Made by a program: the position numbers and the translations under genes. This document shows, one piece after another, positions 32,887 through 43,874 of a stretch of 64,000 nucleotides of DNA (within the stretch, counting starts at the first letter, position 1; each line of letters opens with the position of its first letter). The notes beneath the pieces were generated by a model. That model saw nothing but the letters and a program-made list of their open reading frames with translations, made no database searches and was not told the origin of the DNA. The stretch is from assembly GCA_010015745.1 (NCBI GenBank), contig ML978161.1:124001-188000 (forward strand). The letters run 5' to 3'. Source of the stretch: Setomelanomma holmii. Taxonomy: Eukaryota > Ascomycota > Dothideomycetes > Pleosporales > Phaeosphaeriaceae.

Positions 32887-35424
32887 TCAAGAAGAAGAAG
32901 AAGCTGATGAAGTCGATGCACTGATAGTTGTGCCATTCGTGAAAACGATAGTCAGCTGCACAAGGTTCATTTTGAAAGGGCCCATGTCGATGGTGCTGCT
33001 AGCAGAGTTGCCGTTGCGATTGTTGGTCAAGAAGGTCTGGGTGGCTTCCTGAGCTTTGGCAGCGGTGTCAAGCTCGCCGGATTCTTGGAGCGAAAAGAGG
33101 ACGCCAATGCGAGCAAAATCAAGAGTAGTTGCGCTGCTTGATATCGGCTGCGTGGGTGTTGAACTGCTCTGGGCGGCCTTCGCGTTGGTCGACTGACCAG
33201 GCTCGCCGATAGCTTGTCGTTTGGCTTTTAGCTCAGGGGCATGCGCGGGATGTGGAAGGTGGAGAACTGGCAACGATCGCGAGGGCTCAAGCGTATGTCC
33301 AACGTTGATGGAGTGAAGGAAGCTTTTCTCCGAGCGGGAAGCAAGGCCGTTGAAGGTGACGAGCGCGTTCTGGGCTGCGCAGCTTAGACTCAGCTCTGAG
33401 AAAAGTGACAGCACTCGGGTTGAGTTCAGTGGGATGCTGAAGTCATTGGCACTGTTGCCAAGGAGGCGCGATATGGCGGTTCCCATGGTCGCATTATTCG
33501 CGGCACCAGTAATACTGGTAGTAGTACATCCAGTGGCGTCATTGTTCGTGCAAGAGGTACCTGTGAACCCGTTGATGCAGACGCAATTACAGGTCCGATC
33601 GGCATTCAAGATTGAGATACCACCGTTTTGGCAGCTGATTACGCCGTCGCATTGATTACTTCCAGGATCCAGTGTCGGCGCGGGGGCCGCGGAAGTTTTG
33701 GTGCTGGCGGTGCCACTATTCTGACTGTCCTGGGCGGTACCCGTGCTACTCTTGTTTTGATTTGGGATGACCACCAGAACCACAGGAATGACGACGGCAG
33801 CAGCGATTATGAACAGCAACACGATCAGCAGAGTGACAAAAGTCCACATAGGCATGCCACAGCATCTGCGACGTCGCCCAGACTTTTCGTTGCTGATTCC
33901 AGAGTCGGTCACGCCATCTCGAGAGTTAACACCCGCAGACGGCCATTTAGACAAGCGATGGTTCGCAACGTTCGGCGTGCCTGAGCGCATAGGGGTATCC
34001 TGGCCAGGCGGAGGGAACGCAGCAAGCATGTCAGAGAGTCCGGACTGTCGACCATCTTTTCTTTCCGGTGCGCCAGCCTCCCAGAAGTCCAGTCCTAGTC
34101 GACTGGCTGTCTTTCCACGATCGAGGTTTGCCGCCAGGCGTGTTGCTCTTCGTATCAGCTCCGGAAGACTGGTCAGACTTCCACGCGCCTCAGCATCTCG
34201 CACAGCGTCAATATCGAGCTTGGGTGGTCTTCGCATTCCTGCGCGCTCGGCCAAGGTTGCGGGTCGTGTTTCTTGTTGAAGTGGATGAGTAAATGTTCCG
34301 ACATTTGCCGCTCTTGTAAATGAGTCCAGCGACTCAGACGAAGACGAGGACACCTCCGCAATTTTGCCTTGTGACCCTGCCAGCATTGCGCCTCCAGCTC
34401 CTGCAGCACCGGCGCCAGCTGCTTTCGACTTTATTTGGCTCTTCTTATCGCCCAGGCTGTCGACCGACTTGATGGTCATGAGAGATGGTTTGGTCCTCCG
34501 CCCCAAACTAGCTTGACGGACCAAGGCCGGCGATTGCTGTACCAGGCCTCGACGGTCGTCAGGATCACTCGGCGAGATTGTGCCACGCTCACTTGTTATC
34601 GTTGATTCATCATCAGACACGAAATCGTCATTCGCATAAGAGTCGGTGTTGCGAGTCGGGAAAACATTGCTTGACGCGAATGAACCGTGTCGGGATTGCA
34701 GGGCGTCTGATCGTTCGGATTCCTCGGCAATTGGTGATACGTATGACATCTGGGTGTAATAAGACGATGGTCCTCTGCGAGCAGAAGGTGGTGGGCCTAG
34801 GGAAGGCATCCGCCGCGCTTGTTGAAATCCGGACATCGGTGGTTGGGGTACCGGAAAGTCAGGTATTGATCCCAGAGATGATGCTTCGGAAGCGGCAGAT
34901 GATGTTGTGAGTGGGCGCGAAGAGTGGTAGGATGATGGCGAAAACATCTCGTCGTTCTGGTCGGGTCGAGCATATCTTGACGGGGATGGTTGGAGGTAGT
35001 CCGGAGATTGCGCATAGCTTGGCGAGGGTTGCTGTATGGGGTACTCGTCCGACAGCGGTCGAATAGTCTGCTCTGGTGGTTGTAAACGCTTCGGCGATCG
35101 CGGAGGGATAGCAGGGTTCGATGCTGAGATGGGACTTGCATCGTTCGGTAGAGGCCACTGTGGTGGAGGCGAAATTGAGTTCGCATTGTTGTTTGCGCCA
35201 GGCAGTATCGATCGCTGTTGCTCGGCCTTTTGAGCAGAGTACTGTGAGACAAGCTGATTTGGTCGCTGAGGTAGGCCGATAATCTTGGACGTATCAGGGA
35301 GTTGATTTCGCATTTGCGCCGCCTGCATTCGTTCGCGCGCCGCTCGAACGGACCCTTTCTTCGCATTCCCATCGTTCCTAGCTCCTGGCGCGCCACTCGG
35401 CCGCCCTCTTTGATCGTAACTCAT
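32887..35424 (-). CDS. Single-pass membrane protein with EGF-like ectodomain
   Basis: Single exon, 845 residues from the first ATG (MSYDQRGRPSG). Residues 1-515 are disordered and rich in Pro, Ser, Gln and Arg, with a short Ala/Gly run. A basic RRRRCC stretch then precedes one membrane segment (about residues 525-553, MWTFVTLLIVLLFIIAAAVVIPVVLVV). The basic flank on the N-terminal side predicts a cytoplasmic N-terminus and an outer C-terminus. The ectodomain contains an EGF-like module near 588-622 with six cysteines (CDGVISCQNGG...CNCVCINGFTGTSC), followed by a Ser/Thr-rich domain with N-glycosylation sites and a serine tail. EGF-like membrane proteins of this build occur in Pezizomycotina, but their ligands are unknown. 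A surface-sensing or wall-associated role is inference. Confidence 0.85.
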   Translation of the reverse strand: MSYDQRGRPSGAPGARNDGNAKKGSVRAARERMQAAQMRNQLPDTSKIIGLPQRPNQLVSQYSAQKAEQQRSILPGANNNANSISPPPQWPLPNDASPISASNPAIPPRSPKRLQPPEQTIRPLSDEYPIQQPSPSYAQSPDYLQPSPSRYARPDQNDEMFSPSSYHSSRPLTTSSAASEASSLGSIPDFPVPQPPMSGFQQARRMPSLGPPPSARRGPSSYYTQMSYVSPIAEESERSDALQSRHGSFASSNVFPTRNTDSYANDDFVSDDESTITSERGTISPSDPDDRRGLVQQSPALVRQASLGRRTKPSLMTIKSVDSLGDKKSQIKSKAAGAGAAGAGGAMLAGSQGKIAEVSSSSSESLDSFTRAANVGTFTHPLQQETRPATLAERAGMRRPPKLDIDAVRDAEARGSLTSLPELIRRATRLAANLDRGKTASRLGLDFWEAGAPERKDGRQSGLSDMLAAFPPPGQDTPMRSGTPNVANHRLSKWPSAGVNSRDGVTDSGISNEKSGRRRRCCGMPMWTFVTLLIVLLFIIAAAVVIPVVLVVIPNQNKSSTGTAQDSQNSGTASTKTSAAPAPTLDPGSNQCDGVISCQNGGISILNADRTCNCVCINGFTGTSCTNNDATGCTTTSITGAANNATMGTAISRLLGNSANDFSIPLNSTRVLSLFSELSLSCAAQNALVTFNGLASRSEKSFLHSINVGHTLEPSRSLPVLHLPHPAHAPELKAKRQAIGEPGQSTNAKAAQSSSTPTQPISSSATTLDFARIGVLFSLQESGELDTAAKAQEATQTFLTNNRNGNSASSTIDMGPFKMNLVQLTIVFTNGTTISASTSSASSSS

Positions 35425-38257
35425 GAAATGTATGAAAAATGTTGACGGAGAGTGTGCCCGTAGACCGACACAAGTCTGCAGCAAAGGTATAGAACAGCCT
35501 CAATCGAGAAGCGCGCGAGAGCTTCCAGAGCGTGTGCGATATTTGCGAGAGATGCGACTCAGACGTGGAGTGAGAGGTGGTAAGAGGTCCTAGGGTTATC
35601 GATGACAAGGTTTCGTGTTCCAGGTCGCCGGCATCCAGGTCAGTGCAACACTTTCGCGGCCCTTCAAGATCTCCTCCTCTAACACAAAGTGACCAGTGAA
35701 TGCTGAGGTACTCGTTATCTGAATAGAACGTAACGAAAGTAGGCGGCGAGAAGTGAGCCTAGGAACAGGTGGGTTGCGGCAATGGAGAACCAGACCGATT
35801 GCGAGACACAATGGTTCCTTGCTTCGAGCTACTGTCTCAGCAGTGAGCAGTCCAGGAGGCTCGGTACAATCAGAGCGGGGTGTACACTGCGCTAGGCAAT
35901 GTCAAGGTCTGTCATGTCTAACCATTAGTCTCAACCCTCGCATGATACGTCTGTCCAGCAAGGCAGTGAGGGCCTCGCGATTAGGGTGAATATGGCCTCG
36001 CCAAGTAATCATGCCGTGCCTTTCTCATAACAAGGACCAATATGAAAGGACAGCATGACTGAGGTGGAGAATAGACGGGCAAGCCATGTGCAGACGTGGA
36101 CAGGATGTTCTGTGACGTTCTTCGTTGCAGCATAGTAAAGTGGACTTCCAAATTCGAGTTTCAGAAAAAAGTCACGTACGTACATTAACAGTGTTGTCCA
36201 ACTACAGCTCAAACGGCATCAGTAACAGAACGTTCCGTACGATCGATGATTATCGAATATTCGAGCTTGTCGGGTGACGTGTTCTGCGGTTGTCGAGAAC
36301 GTTACTATATATTGAGCCCGCGATGCGGGAGCTAGTGATGCGGAGAAAATAAATGACAAAAGAGTGTGTAGAAAGAAACCCGGACAGAGGCACTGCGATG
36401 AAGCTTCGAGCTCGCAAAGAGGGATCCAATTGCCCGTAGATGTCGAAAAGGCGAGGATGCGGAGAGAGGAGGCAACGGCAGCGACACGATGTCTCGCAAT
36501 AGCATACCTGGGCGGGCGGCCAGGGCTGATTGTGGAACACGCCAGGAAGCTGGGTCAGAGTCAGATGCACGGACTCGAACGTGAGTGCACGAAGCGAAAA
36601 CGCCACGACCCTGGTGGTCGTCCAAGGGGCCTGAGTCTGGCCCGCGCTCATTGGACGCTTGATGGTGCGGCAGACAAGCGTACGCACATGCTCCCGTCCA
36701 GCACGAGGTGAGGAGTGGTTGCCGAGGAGCCTCGAAGACTCTAGCTCTCGCGCTGAGATTCTACAACCGCGAGGCCTCCAGCTGCGCTCGTTGTCTCTCA
36801 TGAGCTGATTGTCTTTCGCCCGTCGATCAGCCTCGAAGGCTATTTTTCGCCATCAGCAATTCGCCTTGTGCCGTGAGGCCAGGAAGATTCAGCGCATCCC
36901 GGCATGGCGTGTTTGAAGCACCCGCAATAACCCTGCGTACGCGAGCCAGACGTGCGAGTTGTTGTGAGGCGTGGCATGTCGGCCACAGGCACCTTTTCGA
37001 GACACATCGTCCTTGTACCTGCATGCACCACGCCCTTTCGGTCCAGACAGTGCGGCAGCTACTGCATGAATATCAATAGTATGGCTGCAGCATACCGGTG
37101 CTGTGAACGCCGGTTCCTTCAGAACATGGCCGTTGTCGAGGTCAGATGATTAGTGCGATCTGGAGGCGTCGCACTCGCACTGCGGAAGACGGTGAGATGA
37201 GCGGAGGATGTGGTGATGAAATTAAGGTGCGCATCCACTCTTGCGGGACGGTTGACGCAGGCCCGTTGGTTGCGCGAGCGAACGGCCACCGGCTGCAATC
37301 AACTTGAGGCGTGCCCAAGAGTGTCTTAGGCAGCGATCGGCGAGCGAGATCCAGCATCGGCTTCGGGCTAAAGTTACGTTATCTCCCGTGTATATTTCAT
37401 ACTTCATCTCCTCGAGCCGCTCGAGATCAGGCCGAAGTGACGATATTGACTTCGAGAGCACGCGAAGATTGTTGCGAGATTGCCCGTCATTAGCTGACCA
37501 TTTCTGAAACCACCATCCGTCAAGGTTCCCTTCCAGACAGATTGGATCGCGGCACGTGCGCTAGCGTGACGAGAATGCCATCTCCAACTTTTGGCGAAGC
37601 CACAATCGCTATTCACGTTCTAGTCGAGATGAAAGAGGCCACGAGTCGTCTCTTTCCCGTTGCTCGTTTTCTCTATGCTGGAAGAGCTGCAATACGGCCA
37701 GATGTCGACTAGATACTAGCCTCTTCTTATTCGCGCAGAGGCTAGCTATTGTCGCCTTTGCTGAAGCTCGAACGTTCGTTGCTTCAATCAAACTCTCGAT
37801 CCTCGCAATCATTGCAGGTGACCGCAAAGGCCTACGAAAGAACTCAAACTTCCGATGACCAGGACCAGACGTGAAGCATTGGTACAATGCTACCATAACG
37901 CGTGTGCGACTCAGACCTCATCAGTCTCCTGAACCAAAGTTTGTCGACCGTACGACATCAGACTCGGCTGATGAAGTCGTTGCTCGTGCTTGTTGGGAAG
38001 CTGCGGCGACGCCGGGTTGGATGTTACACCCATTGTGGCTTCTGTTGTGCTCGTGCTGTGAGCTGCAATTGCTTGCATGCCCAAACTGCAACCCTAGCTG
38101 ATGTTCGCTCCATATGCAATGCACATCATCTGCGCAACAGCTTTTGCGCTACGAACGACTGGTGATCGTATCATAATCCAATAGTGTTGCCGCTACACAT
38201 GGCGTCTCCTCCAACAGTTTGTCCAGAAGTACAAATTTCATTCTGTCATGTCGCTCA
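35425..38257. other. Intergenic region, no supported gene
   Basis: Promoter side of both flanking genes. A 183-codon minus-strand frame at 36250-36801 has Arg/Ser/Leu-rich, motif-free content and is judged a chance frame. No repeats, RNAs or transposon remains were recognised. Confidence 0.4.
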
Positions 38258-39782
38258 ATGTTCTTACAGGATACCATTGCACCTTACAACAGAGGGACCA
38301 TCGCGGCGCAGAATCGAAAACAGTCTTTCGAGGAACTTGGAGGTATGTTCACCTTCGCACTCTCACCAAGTCATGCTAAGATGAGTTCCCGACGCAGACC
38401 CCCGACCACGAGTCCATGGCGCGAAAGAGGCGTATTGCACCCATCCTCGTACGCCTGTGACACCTTTTCAAAGACTGGCCGTGGCTCGGCACGCCCAGAC
38501 TCTTGGGAATAACAGCATCACCTCTCCTGCGCGTAGCACCAACAGCGTAAGGTCTTGCGAGCGCCTATGCACCCATCCCATATCCAAGGACGTGAGTCCA
38601 TGCACATGGCAGCTGGCCTCGCCCACTAGGTTGGCGAACATACGTGTCCGTCGCTCCAACTATGGCTCCACACTCTTGCAGTCACCGGCACGCCCAGGCT
38701 ACATAGAGCGCATGCGGCGCATGTTCGAGGATGCTGGGCGCGACCATCAGGTGGCGCAAAGCCCCAAAATTGGCCTGTATCCACAGTTACCCAACATATC
38801 TCGAAAGGCTTCGGCGTTATCAGTGAAGCAAGAAGTGTCAACTGTGCAGCTCGTTAATAATGCTACGAGTTATCGGCCTGAATCCCTCTGCCTTTCGACA
38901 ACCCTGCTATCGAACACCGGTCTGCAAGGCGAGGCCCTGGTCAGTCTCCCTCATCCATCGGAACGCTCCTCTGGATCCTGGTCTGATGACTCGGGCTATA
39001 TCATCACGGTCTCGCGAGATCGCAGCTCGAACACCATAGCTTCCACCAATGAGCAAATCTACAGCTGGCTTGCAAATATAATCGATCCTGACGACATGAT
39101 CAGCGACAGAGATCATGGACTTGACGACACAGCCTGTCTAGGAGAGACTACGCCCGAAGACGATGATATATTCGGTGACTTCGACAGCACGACTCGCAGA
39201 GTGGTGATACCGACTTGGGGTTCCCAAGAGACTCTCTTACCTAGAGGTGTAACCAGTACCGACGACCACATAGTATTCGATAATGAAGCCTGGGACCTGG
39301 TCAAGGCTCCTTCTTCCTGGGAACGGAAATGGCAGGCTCAGCAGGGAATCTTGAGATCGCGTGGGGATCGTACACCCAGAGTTTTTTCCAACGACTGTAA
39401 GCGACTGACATTCGACCACATTGTTGACGACCATATTCCATCGCCGAGTTCGGGCTACAACACCCCTCCTCAGCGATTACACCACGATCAAGAGGCAGGA
39501 GTGTCTGCACGAGCAGACCAGATACTTGAGGAAGGGGGCATACAGCTCAGTCCACTCAGCCCGAATGTCTGCATCGAGAGGGGGCCGTCCCGATACCACT
39601 CTGATCGTACTCGACGCGCACTTACTACGATCACAAGTCCATGTAGAGACCGCTCGGCCGTACCAAACCAAGCAATCCAACTGAAAGAGAACGTCGTTGC
39701 GAGGGAAACGCCTACGAAGAGCCGTGGACTGCTGACACCACTGGGCAATCGTCTGAATATCAGGCGTCGGCATGCGGAATAA
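38258..39782 (+). CDS. Disordered protein with KEN box; unknown function
   Basis: Two exons, 38258-38342 and 38398-39782, about 489 residues. The splice (GGTATG..GACGCAG, with a GCTAAG branch-like element) joins RKQSFEELG to DPRPRVHGAKEAYCTHPRTPVTPFQRL. Most of the protein is low-complexity, with acidic patches (LGETTPEDDDIFGDFD) and several Ser/Thr-Pro sites. A short ordered helix, NEQIYSWLANIIDPDDMI, lies in the middle. Near the C-terminus are a KEN motif (QLKENVV) and RGLLTPLGNRLNIRRRHAE, a basic end with an RxxL element. KEN and RxxL are recognition signals of the anaphase-promoting complex, so a cell-cycle-regulated nuclear protein is possible. This is inference from short motifs only. 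The start could be at a nearby alternative ATG. Confidence 0.65.
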
Positions 39783-40538
39783 TTGGAGACCGACTACACA
39801 CTGGAGACGCGGGCGAACTGGTTTGGTGGCGTTGGATACCATCGTTTGTATTTCCACGCTGAATATACATTATCAGTAGTATTCACATATCAATGAAACA
39901 TCCCGCAAGCCACCGCCCTTTCGGCACGGTGCATGAGCACCGACGTATCGTGATGTAGCTCGCCGTCCTTCCGCAAAGACATCTACGCATCGACAAACAC
40001 TTACCATAACGCTCTTCGCAACGAAGCACGTCTCGTCGATTATCATATCATTGTATATGTTACGCTCTGCACTGCGTCTCTTCCAGGAAAGTAGCTACGT
40101 CAACACACAGAACACGTGCTTTGACCTGACTTGTCGGGCCACTTTCCTTTTGCTTGGTGCGTCTTCTCAAGAGCGTTTGTTCGAATCGTGCTATTGCCCT
40201 GATTTTTACACTTTTTTTGCTGAGCTTGTTCGAAGCTGACGCTGGGCAGATCAATAACATATCATCTGGTTGCGAATCTAAAACAGTCCGTGATGAGCAC
40301 GTCTGACAATTCAAGGGCGATATCTTGCTCAGTTTGGATCTCACTGCCATGTGTGTCATGTAATAGTCACTGTGTGGAGTAAGATGTTGGGATGACGTGG
40401 GGTCGAGTGAACCGCGCCAGCACGTGCACTTTTAGCGCGTTTTTCTGTAAACACGGCGGGACATGCCACCAACAACACCGACGCGAGGCACATACAGGCG
40501 TCCTTCTGTTGCGCACACACCAGCATTTCTACTCCAAC
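39783..40538. other. Intergenic, promoter of the Nnf1 gene
   Basis: No other gene is supported. An in-frame ATG at 40392 would extend Nnf1 by 49 residues without conserved character; I treat it as leader. Confidence 0.45.
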
Positions 40539-41256
40539 ATGCCCGCCGCTACGAAGTCAGATTCCCGCTCGCCCTCGCCCACACCTGCGCCGCCCATTGC
40601 AGACACACCAGGCCCACGCGCCCAAGGTCTCATCAACGTGTTCAACCAAGCATCTAAGGCTACACTAGACAAATGCTCCTCCAAGAACTTTGAAGCGTGC
40701 TTTCCCACCGCCGTGGAATACAGTCCGGAAGTTCTCGACAATCTGCGCAGGCAGATTGTTGATCAGCTAGACCGGACATGGAAGACCAATTTCGAAGACA
40801 TCATGGAGCGCAGAAACGTGGTGAAGCTGCTCAACTCCTTGGATCAGTGCATTGAGGACGCGAAGCTGAGGAAGAAGCGCGCTGAGCTGAGCGCAAATGG
40901 CGCACCTGTAGAGACACCAGTGCCGTGAGTTTCACCAGCTTCCAGCATCGTACCGCAACTGCTGATAGTAGTCTAGACCACATACACTAAGTCCCTCCGA
41001 AATCCATCTCGCGCATCTCATGCCTTTCCTCGAGCAGCAAGCAACCGATATGAACACCAAACTTAGCCAAACGCAGCAGTCAAACACCGAACTCCTCGCT
41101 TCGGTAACGGCACAACGCGTAGAAATTGAGGCTCTGGTACGCGGTCTGGAGAATGTCATCCAAGATCTAGAGGTCAGCGCGCAGACGATGGCTCAAGGCG
41201 ATGTACAGGACTTGGGCAAAGAGATCAAGGACATCGAGACTGAGATGAAGACCTGA
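40539..41256 (+). CDS. NNF1: Kinetochore MIND/Mis12 complex subunit Nnf1
   Basis: Two exons, 40539-40924 and 40992-41256, 216 residues. Nnf1 is one of four subunits of the MIND (Mis12) complex that links inner-kinetochore proteins to the Ndc80 microtubule coupler. Seen: a short Pro-rich N-terminus, then the Nnf1 signature LINVFNQASKATLDKCSSKNFEACFP, a helix ending RRNVVKLLNSLDQCIEDAKLRK, and a C-terminal coiled coil (NTKLSQTQQSNTELLASV...). The intron falls in the loop between the two halves, and splicing gives PVPPSEIHLAHLMPFLEQQ. Length and order fit fungal Nnf1. Sos7, another kinetochore protein, lies 15 kb to the right, probably by chance. Confidence 0.88.
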
Positions 41257-42257
41257 AGCTCCGGGCTTGTCCTAACAGCAAACGACAATGACTGTCTGTT
41301 GTACGTCATGAGCGTCCTTCTTCTGGCATACGCCAAAGGCCGACGTCGCTGTATGACGGCAGCATCACGAGTGCCAGCAGTCCATCCAGACTGTCTCAGC
41401 AATGGTGTCACGATCAAGATGTGGCTGCGATTGCACGTAAGCACGTCAGTCGTAACGATATTGGGCAGCAGCGCAGTCGATATGTTGTTCGCCCAGCACA
41501 CGGCCATCCAGGTCATTCACTTAAGCCGCCCTGGAAGCTGATTGTGCATGCGCTCCCACTCGGCTCTCTGTGACACAGCGCCGTGGTCTTGTGTATGAAG
41601 TGACGGTCCCAATCGACTGCAGTCACCATTCGAAGCCGGGACGATATCCCAGAAGCCGCGTATTGAGCGCGTCGGCACCAGATCCGGCTCGTCACCGTCT
41701 GAGCCACTGGCATCGCATGCGATGCACTCAGCTGCAGCTGGCGAACCGACAGTGGGCACGCATCAATTATCAACTCGGTAACCTGGTGCGAGTCCAATCT
41801 GCTGCATATGAGCAGCAGAAAACACTCCGAAATGGATGTCAATCGTATTCTTCGCCTGCCTCTCTTCTCGTCTCGTTTCGCATTCCCTTCTTCTCCCCCT
41901 CTCATCTCCTGCAAAATAGCGTTTCATGGTGCAAAGTCAGCCTCCAAGCAACCGGCTGCAATTTATCAGCCTCAAGAAGCCGGCAATCCGCCACTACCGA
42001 GACGCGGGGCTCCGCGTGATACAAAACCCAGATTCGCAAATTGGCCCGCAATATAAGATTACCGCATCGGGACAGCCCAAACATCCACCGCGTAAATTCT
42101 CTAATCTATCGCCATGAGGTATGGCAGACTTGACGGACTCTACGTGTGCCTTGAAACGCGTCACATACAACGGATACATATGAACCAAGATGTTCAGCTC
42201 AATGTATCTCAGATCGGCTCTGACCTGCGCAAGATTGTCCACTTCTGATCCGCCATC
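41257..42257. other. Intergenic, no gene seen
   Basis: Frames at 41513-41914 (minus) and 41570-42019 (plus) overlap each other and lack features. No RNA gene was recognised. Confidence 0.45.
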
Positions 42258-43172
42258 ATGAAGTTCTCCACCGCCATCAGCCTGGTTCTCGCAGCCGAGG
42301 CTGTTAACGCGGCAGCGCTTCAGCCTCGTCACTGTACGCACTTCACGACCAAGCCTTACGAGTTCTGCTTGCTGACATTGTATAGACACGTTCCCTTCGA
42401 CGGGTGGTGCTGCATGGTCGACTGTCCGCCAGACACTCAACTATCAGTCAAATGGTCCAGTCACCGATGTCTCTTCTGACAGTATCCGATGCTACACCAG
42501 CTCGGGCACCCGAGCGCCACAAACCCAGAGTGTGGCCGCTGGCGGTAGCGTGAGCTTCACGGCTTCTCCCAACATCTTCCGTACGTAGACTTCACCTGCT
42601 ATTGGCATGTGAGACATATACTGACTCCCAATATCGGTGCTCAGACCCTGGTCCTCTTCAGTTCTATCTCGCGAAGGTGCCGTCAGGACAAACAGCGGCG
42701 ACTTGGGAGGGAACAGGCAATGTTTGGTTCAAGATATATGCTGAGCCAGCTAAAATATCTGGCGGACAGCTGAGCTGGGACAGCTTGAGTATATCTCGCC
42801 TTAGATCATCGCTTATAGCCGAATATTGACAAGCTCCAGACAAGGCATCCGTCTCCGTCACCATCCCCAAGAACACACCATCTGGAGACTATCTTCTTCG
42901 CGTGGAACATATTGCCTTGCACTCGGCTAGTAACCTCAACGGCGCCCAAATCTACCTCTCATGCGCCCAAATTACTGTCACGGGTGGAGGAAGTGGAAGT
43001 CCTTCGCCTTTGGTTGCGTTTCCAGGAGCGTATAAGAATACCGATCCAGGCCTGAAGGTCAATATATATTCTGTAAGATCCAAATATACTTGTGGATGTT
43101 GCTAGATCGCTGATGATCAAACAGGGCGCGACTTCGTATACTCCTCCAGGACCTGCTGTCTGGTCTGGCTAA
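42258..43172 (+). CDS. AA9 lytic polysaccharide monooxygenase (LPMO), secreted
   Basis: Five exons: 42258-42333, 42386-42580, 42645-42788, 42840-43072 and 43125-43172, 231 residues. AA9 enzymes use copper and a reductant to cleave crystalline cellulose or related glucans. Seen after splicing: signal peptide MKFSTAISLVLAAEAVNA; first copper His25 in HYTFPST; SIRCYTSS with Cys61; second copper His91 in FHPGPLQFYLAKVP; TWEGTGNVWFKIY; HIALH (162-166); GAQIYLSCAQI with Gln175, axial Tyr177 and Cys180. There is no CBM1 module, so it is a single-domain form. Odd: six residues (AALQPR) separate the predicted signal cleavage from His25, while active AA9 needs this His at the N-terminus. All four introns are short (52-64 bp). 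Confidence 0.92.
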
Positions 43173-43874
43173 ATCAACTGCGTCTTTTTTCAAGATGTAT
43201 GAACATTTGCTCTACATGACGACCAGTGGAAGACAGCTGTATTCCTCGTGCAGATGGCTGACCTTTCAGAAGTGCTCAAAGGCTCTTCATTGGCTAAATA
43301 CCCTCCAGGCTGCATTATAGATCTGCATGTCTGCGGCTAGGCAGAACAACAATTACATCTTCTCATCTTGCGCTACTTCTCTCTCTATCACGTACCTCTT
43401 TTCATTGACCCTTGACGCCTTCCATAGCATACCGGCACTGCAACGATCGCAGACTCGGCCAAGACGGCCAATGCGGGGCGTAGGATGCATCATCCCCACG
43501 CGGCCTCGGGGACGTTCGCTTCCACGTTCCGCCCGCGACAACGCATGCCACTCATTGTAAGAACTTGCTTTACAGACGCAGGTGCGCCAACGGAAAAAGA
43601 GCTGGAATGTCACGCCATGGCTTGGCGAATTGAACCGCCTAGGATTCCTGCTGTCGTGTTAAGTGACGTTTGTCGCTACAGCGCTCTCGCTACGCTACAA
43701 AGAACCTCGAGTCATGGAGGAACCCCACAAATACGCGGTAGGTGGATGCAATAGTAGCTCCAGAAGGTAAGGTCAACGCGAAAGCGCGGTGGCTCAGGTA
43801 AGCTAGGCGATGTGGTTTATCTTTTATCAATGTACAATTGCTCTACTTGACCTTTCTATCTACACTTTTCCTCA
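43173..43874. other. Intergenic, no gene seen
   Basis: 3' region of the AA9 gene and promoter of the methyltransferase. A pyrimidine-rich stretch lies near 43360-43410. Nothing else is supported. Confidence 0.45.

Noticed and set aside
36250..36801. 183-codon minus-strand open frame
   Set aside because: Irregular Arg/Ser/Leu composition without repeats, domains or a signal; overlaps other long frames. Judged chance.
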